From DATLFP01 sp035540955 (GTDB taxonomy: Bacteria > Actinomycetota > Acidimicrobiia > Acidimicrobiales > CADCSY01), in the NCBI GenBank assembly GCA_035540955.1, contig DATLFP010000230.1, positions 1 through 17,379 on the forward strand: a stretch of DNA of 17,379 nucleotides, read 5' to 3'. The notes under the pieces are model-generated. The model searched no databases and was not told the origin of the DNA. It worked only from the letters and a program-made list of their open reading frames with translations. Positions within the stretch are counted from its first letter, which is position 1; the number at the start of each line of letters is the position of its first letter. Below, piece by piece: positions 14,833 to 17,379 of the stretch. The translations under genes and the position numbers were made by a program.

Positions 14833-14848
14833 GTTAGGGGACCCTAAC
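14833..14848. promoter_or_regulatory. DtxR/IdeR-type iron box before the binding-protein gene
   Basis: GTTAGGGGACCCTAAC is a 7-bp perfect dyad with a 2-base centre. It contains TTAGG-N4-CCTAA, the same class as the pair at 9202-9240. It overlaps the predicted -10 (TAGGGT) and touches the ATG at 14832, an ideal place for iron-dependent repression. Regulator identity is inferred. Confidence 0.78.
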
Positions 14849-14869
14849 AACTCCGGGAGGAGCCTTCAA
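14841..14869 (-). promoter_or_regulatory. Probable promoter of the siderophore transport operon
   Basis: On the minus strand TTGAAG (14869-14864) and TAGGGT (14846-14841) are separated by exactly 17 bases, fitting an actinobacterial TTGAnn / TAnnnT sigma-70-type promoter. The start of transcription would fall within a few bases of the ATG at 14832, so the mRNA should be leaderless or nearly so. The -10 is covered by the iron box. Between this site and the upstream gene's stop (14898) there is no clear terminator. Confidence 0.55.
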
Positions 14870-14897
14870 GCGGCCGGCCAGACTCCGTCCACGCCGC

Positions 14898-15662
14898 TCA
14901 GAGTGCGCACGACGGCATGCCGTTGGAGCGGGCGAAGACGAAGATGCTCCTCGACAGCCGCGTGCCTTCGGCCTCGACCTCGGCGGTCGACTCGTCGTCG
15001 CCCGCCCGCAGGCGATCGGCGTAGCCCCGGCCGACGGCTACATAGGCCTCCCAGTCGTCGAGCCACCCGTCGACCGCGGCGGCGTCGGGGGCGGCGACGG
15101 GCAGGGCCCGCAGGTCCCGCGCGACCGCCTCGAGCCCCTCGGCCGCCCGGTCGATGCGGGCGGCGAACTGGGCGGGCGTGCCGCTGTCCTCCCGCTGCTC
15201 GGGGCGGGCGGCCCGGAGCGGCGGGAGCTTCTCGGCGCACACCGCCTCGGCCCGGTTGGTGAACTGGAGGTCGGCGACCGACCGGGGCGGGATGTCGGGC
15301 CCGCCGCTCAGCCACACCGACAGGCCGATGATCGCGAGGCTGACCAGGACGGCGGCGCCGGCCACCAGGCCCCATCGCCGCACCCGCGCCGACGGGGAGC
15401 CCCCGCCCGAGCCGCCGCCAGAACCACCGCCGCCAGGACCACCGCCGCCACCACCGCCGCCGGCGCCGCCGGTCCCCTGGCCCTCGCCGGGGCCCGGGCC
15501 GGAGGCGAGCGGCGCCCTCGTCGCCATGCCCGGCGTGAGCGGCGCCCACGACGGCCGGGGGCGGCGCTCGCGGCCCCAACGCCGGCCGTCCCAGTGGCGA
15601 AGGAACGAGGGGTCCTCGGGATCGGGGTGCCACCCGGGGACGCGGGGGCGGGTGGTCGGCAC
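14898..15662 (-). CDS. DUF2510-containing membrane-anchored protein, function unknown
   Basis: A 254-residue protein. The N-terminus PGWHPDPEDPSFLRHWDGRRW (9-29) is a DUF2510 motif, common in actinobacterial membrane proteins. A glycine/proline-rich low-complexity linker (about 54-90) and one predicted transmembrane helix (about 97-119) follow. The remaining 135 residues are probably outside the membrane and mostly helical. They contain two cysteines (in AVCAEKL and near the C-terminus in PSCAL) that could form a disulfide. GTG at 15662 is supported by AGGAGG 5 bases upstream; that site overlaps the stop of the SCP-2-like gene, so the two are translationally linked. It lies just upstream of the siderophore transport unit but has no visible link to iron. 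Confidence 0.82.
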   Translation of the reverse strand: MPTTRPRVPGWHPDPEDPSFLRHWDGRRWGRERRPRPSWAPLTPGMATRAPLASGPGPGEGQGTGGAGGGGGGGGPGGGGSGGGSGGGSPSARVRRWGLVAGAAVLVSLAIIGLSVWLSGGPDIPPRSVADLQFTNRAEAVCAEKLPPLRAARPEQREDSGTPAQFAARIDRAAEGLEAVARDLRALPVAAPDAAAVDGWLDDWEAYVAVGRGYADRLRAGDDESTAEVEAEGTRLSRSIFVFARSNGMPSCAL

Positions 15663-15667
15663 GCCGG

Positions 15668-15673
15668 CCTCCT
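15668..15673 (-). promoter_or_regulatory. Ribosome binding site of the DUF2510 gene
   Basis: AGGAGG on the minus strand, 5 bases before the GTG at 15662. It overlaps the TAG stop (15674-15672) of the upstream SCP-2-like gene, which suggests translational coupling. Confidence 0.8.
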
Positions 15674-16064
15674 ACCCGTAGGCGGTGCGGTCGCGCACCT
15701 CGCCGAAGGCGGCCGCCACTTCGCCGAGGGCGGCGGCGTGGCGGACCAGCGCCGACACGTCGCCCGACAGCCGCACCCGACCCTCCAACAGGGCGTGCTC
15801 GACGGAGAGCTCGCCGCGGCTGACCGCCACCGCCGTCCCGTACGACTGGGTGACGGTGGCGTCGGGCGCCTCCACCGCTCCCGGCCCCGCCTCGACCACG
15901 CCGTCGTCGACCCGGACCCAGTACCGGACGTCGCCCGCTGGGCCGCCCGTCACGACCTGCTGGATGGTGACCCGGGCGCCGGCGGTGGCGCCGGCCAGCC
16001 TCTCGCCGGCGCGGGCGGCGCGGTTGACGTCCTCGAACCACGCCGCCGACAGGTACGCCGCCAC
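15672..16064 (-). CDS. SCP-2 sterol-transfer-like small protein
   Basis: A 130-residue protein beginning VAAYLSAAWFEDVN, a typical opening of actinobacterial SCP-2-like proteins (the YLS-x2-WF element). A beta-rich middle (VTIQQVVTGG, VRYWVRVDDGVVEAG) and an ATVTQSYGTAVAVSRGEL...GRVRLSGDVS segment follow. These match the SCP-2 fold that binds lipid-like ligands in the cytoplasm; the actual ligand is unknown. GTG at 16064 is the only start that gives the family N-terminus; no strong Shine-Dalgarno precedes it. It is probably co-transcribed with the DUF2510 gene, 9 bases downstream, and separated from the flavoprotein gene upstream by a GC hairpin. Confidence 0.75.
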   Translation of the reverse strand: MAAYLSAAWFEDVNRAARAGERLAGATAGARVTIQQVVTGGPAGDVRYWVRVDDGVVEAGPGAVEAPDATVTQSYGTAVAVSRGELSVEHALLEGRVRLSGDVSALVRHAAALGEVAAAFGEVRDRTAYG

Positions 16065-16101
16065 GTACCGGTTCTACCGCCGCCACCGCCGCCAGCCAAG
16101 T

Positions 16102-16119
16102 CGGCCGCCCAGGCGGCCG
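16102..16119 (-). terminator. GC-rich hairpin after the PNPOx-family gene, possible terminator
   Basis: cggccgcc (16102-16109) and its complement ggcggccg (16112-16119) form an 8-bp perfect dyad. In RNA about 7 bp with a 4-base loop could pair. It sits 3 bases past the PNPOx-family stop codon in the 58-base gap before the SCP-2-like gene. No T-run follows. In such GC-rich DNA, chance dyads are common, so confidence is moderate. Confidence 0.45.
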
Positions 16120-16122
16120 CCG

Positions 16123-16674
16123 TCAGCGCCCGGGGAGACCCGGGAGGCCGTCGAGGCTGGCGGCGTTCCTCTCGGCCCGGTAGCGGGCGACGCCCTCCTC
16201 GCCCTTGCGCCGCGCCCACTCGTCGAGCTGCGACCGGTCGCGCTCGTAGCGCATGACGGGGACGCCGTAGCCGCACGAATCGGCGATGCGGTGGACCTCG
16301 ACCCGGACGACCGAGCGGGTCCCGGGATGAGGCGGGAAGGCGGCGACGAGGCGGTCGAAGCGGTCGTCGCCCGGCAGCACGGCCTCGCCCCGGCCGTGGA
16401 GGCGGACGATGCGCGGCGGGCCCTCGAAGGCGCAGAACATGACCACGATGCGGCCGTTCTCCCGGAGGTGGGCGACGGTCTCGATCCCGCTGCCGGTGAG
16501 GTCCAGCCAGGCGACGGTCGACGGGTCGACGACGGTGAAGGTGCCGGCCAGGCCCTTGGGCGAGAGGTTCAGGTGGCCGTCGGCGGCGAGCGGCGCGGTG
16601 GCGACGAAGAAGACCGGCTGGGCGGCGAGGAACGCCGCCATCCGGTCGTCGATGGCGTCGTACTCGCGTCCCAT
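16123..16674 (-). CDS. Pyridoxamine 5'-phosphate oxidase-family flavoprotein
   Basis: A 183-residue split-barrel protein of the PNPOx family. Visible family features: FFVATAPLAADGHLNLSPKG (22-41), the strand pair around VAWLDLTGSG, and then the VAHLRENGRIVVMFCAFEG segment and RIVRLHGRGEAV, which in relatives shape the FMN or F420 site and dimer interface. A C-terminal helix-rich tail (DEWARRKGEEG) follows, common in the actinobacterial subgroup. ATG at 16674 has AGGAGA (16683-16688) 8 bases upstream. The cofactor and substrate cannot be decided from sequence, and there is no obvious functional link to the siderophore genes. It is divergent from the plus-strand gene at 16704 with only 29 bases between the two start codons. 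Confidence 0.85.
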   Translation of the reverse strand: MGREYDAIDDRMAAFLAAQPVFFVATAPLAADGHLNLSPKGLAGTFTVVDPSTVAWLDLTGSGIETVAHLRENGRIVVMFCAFEGPPRIVRLHGRGEAVLPGDDRFDRLVAAFPPHPGTRSVVRVEVHRIADSCGYGVPVMRYERDRSQLDEWARRKGEEGVARYRAERNAASLDGLPGLPGR

Positions 16675-16682
16675 GGCTCCAG

Positions 16683-16688
16683 TCTCCT
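16683..16688 (-). promoter_or_regulatory. Ribosome binding site of the PNPOx-family gene
   Basis: AGGAGA on the minus strand, 8 bases before ATG at 16674, within the 29-base divergent intergenic space. A leader must therefore exist, so the promoter of this gene probably lies inside the divergent neighbour's coding region. Confidence 0.65.
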
Positions 16689-16703
16689 ACCATCCGCGCC
16701 GCC

Positions 16704-17379
16704 ATGGACCGACCCGACCCCGACTGGGAGCGCCGCCACCCGGGCCGGCCCGAGTCGTGGTCGTTCGACTTCTTCACCCCCGACGCCGGCCTCGCCGGGT
16801 TCGTCGGCCTCACCATCTGGCCGTCCCGCGTGGCCTGGTACTGGGCGGCGCTCGTCGGTCGCCGCCGGCCCTACCTCCTGGTGCGCGATCTGGACGTGGC
16901 CGCGCCCCGGTCGCCCACGTCGCGGGAGATCCGGGCCGACAGCCTGTGGGCCGACGTCAACTGCGAGACCCCCTTCGACCACTGGAGCCTGGGCCTGGAG
17001 GCGTTCGGCGTGGCCCTGGACGACCCCGACGAGGCCCTCGGCGAGGAGCGGGGCGACCGGACCGGTCTCGGGCTCGACCTGGAGTGGGAGGCGGTGGGCG
17101 GCCTCCACGGCGGCGAGCCCGCCTACGCCCAGCCCTGCGCCGTGCACGGCGAGATCCTGGTCGGCGCCGGCCGGGAGGTGGAGACCGTCGCCCTCGACGG
17201 GTACGGGTGGCGGCGCCACGCCTGGGGCGACGGCGTCGACTGGTTCTCCGCGCCGGCCCGCTTCGGCGGCCGCATCGACGGCGGGCAGCCGCACTGGGCG
17301 GAGGGCGACGGCGCCACGGCCGCCGCCGCCGGCCCGCTGCTGCGGGCCCCGCTGCGCCTGGAGCACGGCGCCCGGCGGG
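16704..17379 (+). CDS. Uncharacterised actinobacterial protein, 3'-truncated by the window edge
   Basis: The only plus-strand gene. The frame from ATG at 16704 stays open for 225 codons to the right edge and continues beyond. Its residues look like a real protein: WSFDFFTPDAGLAGFVGLTI, WPSRVAWYWAALVG, EIRADSLWADVNCETPFDHW, GLEAFGVALDDPDEAL, GLDLEWEA and a later WRRHAWGDGVDWF. This pattern recalls a family of actinobacterial proteins I associate tentatively with DUF7064/DUF7065, whose function I do not know. Rich in tryptophan and beta-strand-like segments; no signal peptide or membrane helix is evident. The opposite-strand frame over the same bases is low-complexity R/A/G/P shadow. Confidence 0.75.
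   Translation, partial: MDRPDPDWERRHPGRPESWSFDFFTPDAGLAGFVGLTIWPSRVAWYWAALVGRRRPYLLVRDLDVAAPRSPTSREIRADSLWADVNCETPFDHWSLGLEAFGVALDDPDEALGEERGDRTGLGLDLEWEAVGGLHGGEPAYAQPCAVHGEILVGAGREVETVALDGYGWRRHAWGDGVDWFSAPARFGGRIDGGQPHWAEGDGATAAAAGPLLRAPLRLEHGARR

Noticed and set aside
14833..14850. TTG start at 14850 for the binding lipoprotein.
   Set aside because: It would encode the iron box as protein and spoil a normal lipoprotein signal peptide that begins at ATG 14832.
15410..15475. Simple repeat of ccgccg/ccaccg triplets as a functional DNA repeat.
   Set aside because: It encodes the glycine-rich linker of the DUF2510 protein in frame. It may be prone to slippage but needs no separate explanation.
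16569..17366. Minus-strand 265-codon frame at the right edge.
   Set aside because: It is antisense to the plus-strand gene with protein-like composition (16704 onward) and overlaps the PNPOx gene in another frame.

Overview
The window is very GC-rich, codon-dense DNA with frequent GTG starts. A 13E12/DUF222-type HNH gene with an actinobacterial SOS box, a DUF2510 protein, and TTAGG-N4-CCTAA operators of the DtxR/IdeR kind all point to an actinobacterium. Acidimicrobiia is a reasonable guess, but it is an inference that cannot be proved from this sequence alone.

Almost everything lies on the minus strand and reads right to left. The centre (292-14848) is one iron-siderophore locus in two transcription units. 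Unit 1 (14832 down to 9236) encodes a FecB-type ferric-siderophore-binding lipoprotein, a heterodimeric exporter-fold ABC transporter (two TMD-NBD half-transporters), and a fold-type III PLP decarboxylase of the SbnH/PvsE/BtrK kind. Unit 2 (9186 down to 292) encodes a diaminobutyrate aminotransferase, a diaminobutyrate decarboxylase, an IucA/RhbC-like NIS synthetase, an FAD/NADPH amine N-hydroxylase, an IucC/RhbF/DesD-like NIS synthetase, and a glutamine-synthetase-family ligase. All six genes of unit 2 overlap the next one (GTGA, GTGA, GTGA, TGATG and an 8-bp overlap). Each unit starts at an iron-box-like dyad, and both transcripts look leaderless or nearly so.

The enzyme set matches the rhizobactin 1021/schizokinen logic: aspartate semialdehyde to 2,4-diaminobutyrate to 1,3-diaminopropane, then N-hydroxylation, then condensation with citrate by two NIS synthetases. 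The GNAT acyltransferase that normally makes the hydroxamate (RhbD/IucB type) is absent. In its place the operon ends with an apparently complete glutamine-synthetase-like ligase. The main hypothesis is that this ligase acylates the hydroxylamine or amine with the gamma-carboxyl of glutamate, giving a gamma-glutamyl hydroxamate citrate siderophore. The BtrK/SbnH-like decarboxylase may then trim the product.

The transporter is strongly asymmetric. One half has lost nearly every nucleotide-binding residue but keeps LSGGQ. The other has intact Walker motifs but a broken signature. Together they would form exactly one good ATP site. No FecCD-type permease accompanies the binding protein.

The flanks look unrelated. 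On the left is the 5' end of a DUF222/HNH gene with an SOS box, separated from the siderophore operon by a strong hairpin (201-229). On the right are minus-strand genes for a DUF2510 membrane protein, an SCP-2-like protein and a PNPOx-family flavoprotein. A divergent plus-strand gene of unknown function runs off the right edge. No rRNA, tRNA, CRISPR array, insertion sequence or gene-free stretch over 300 bp was seen. The gaps are 165-291, 9187-9235, 14833-14897, 16065-16122 and 16675-16703.
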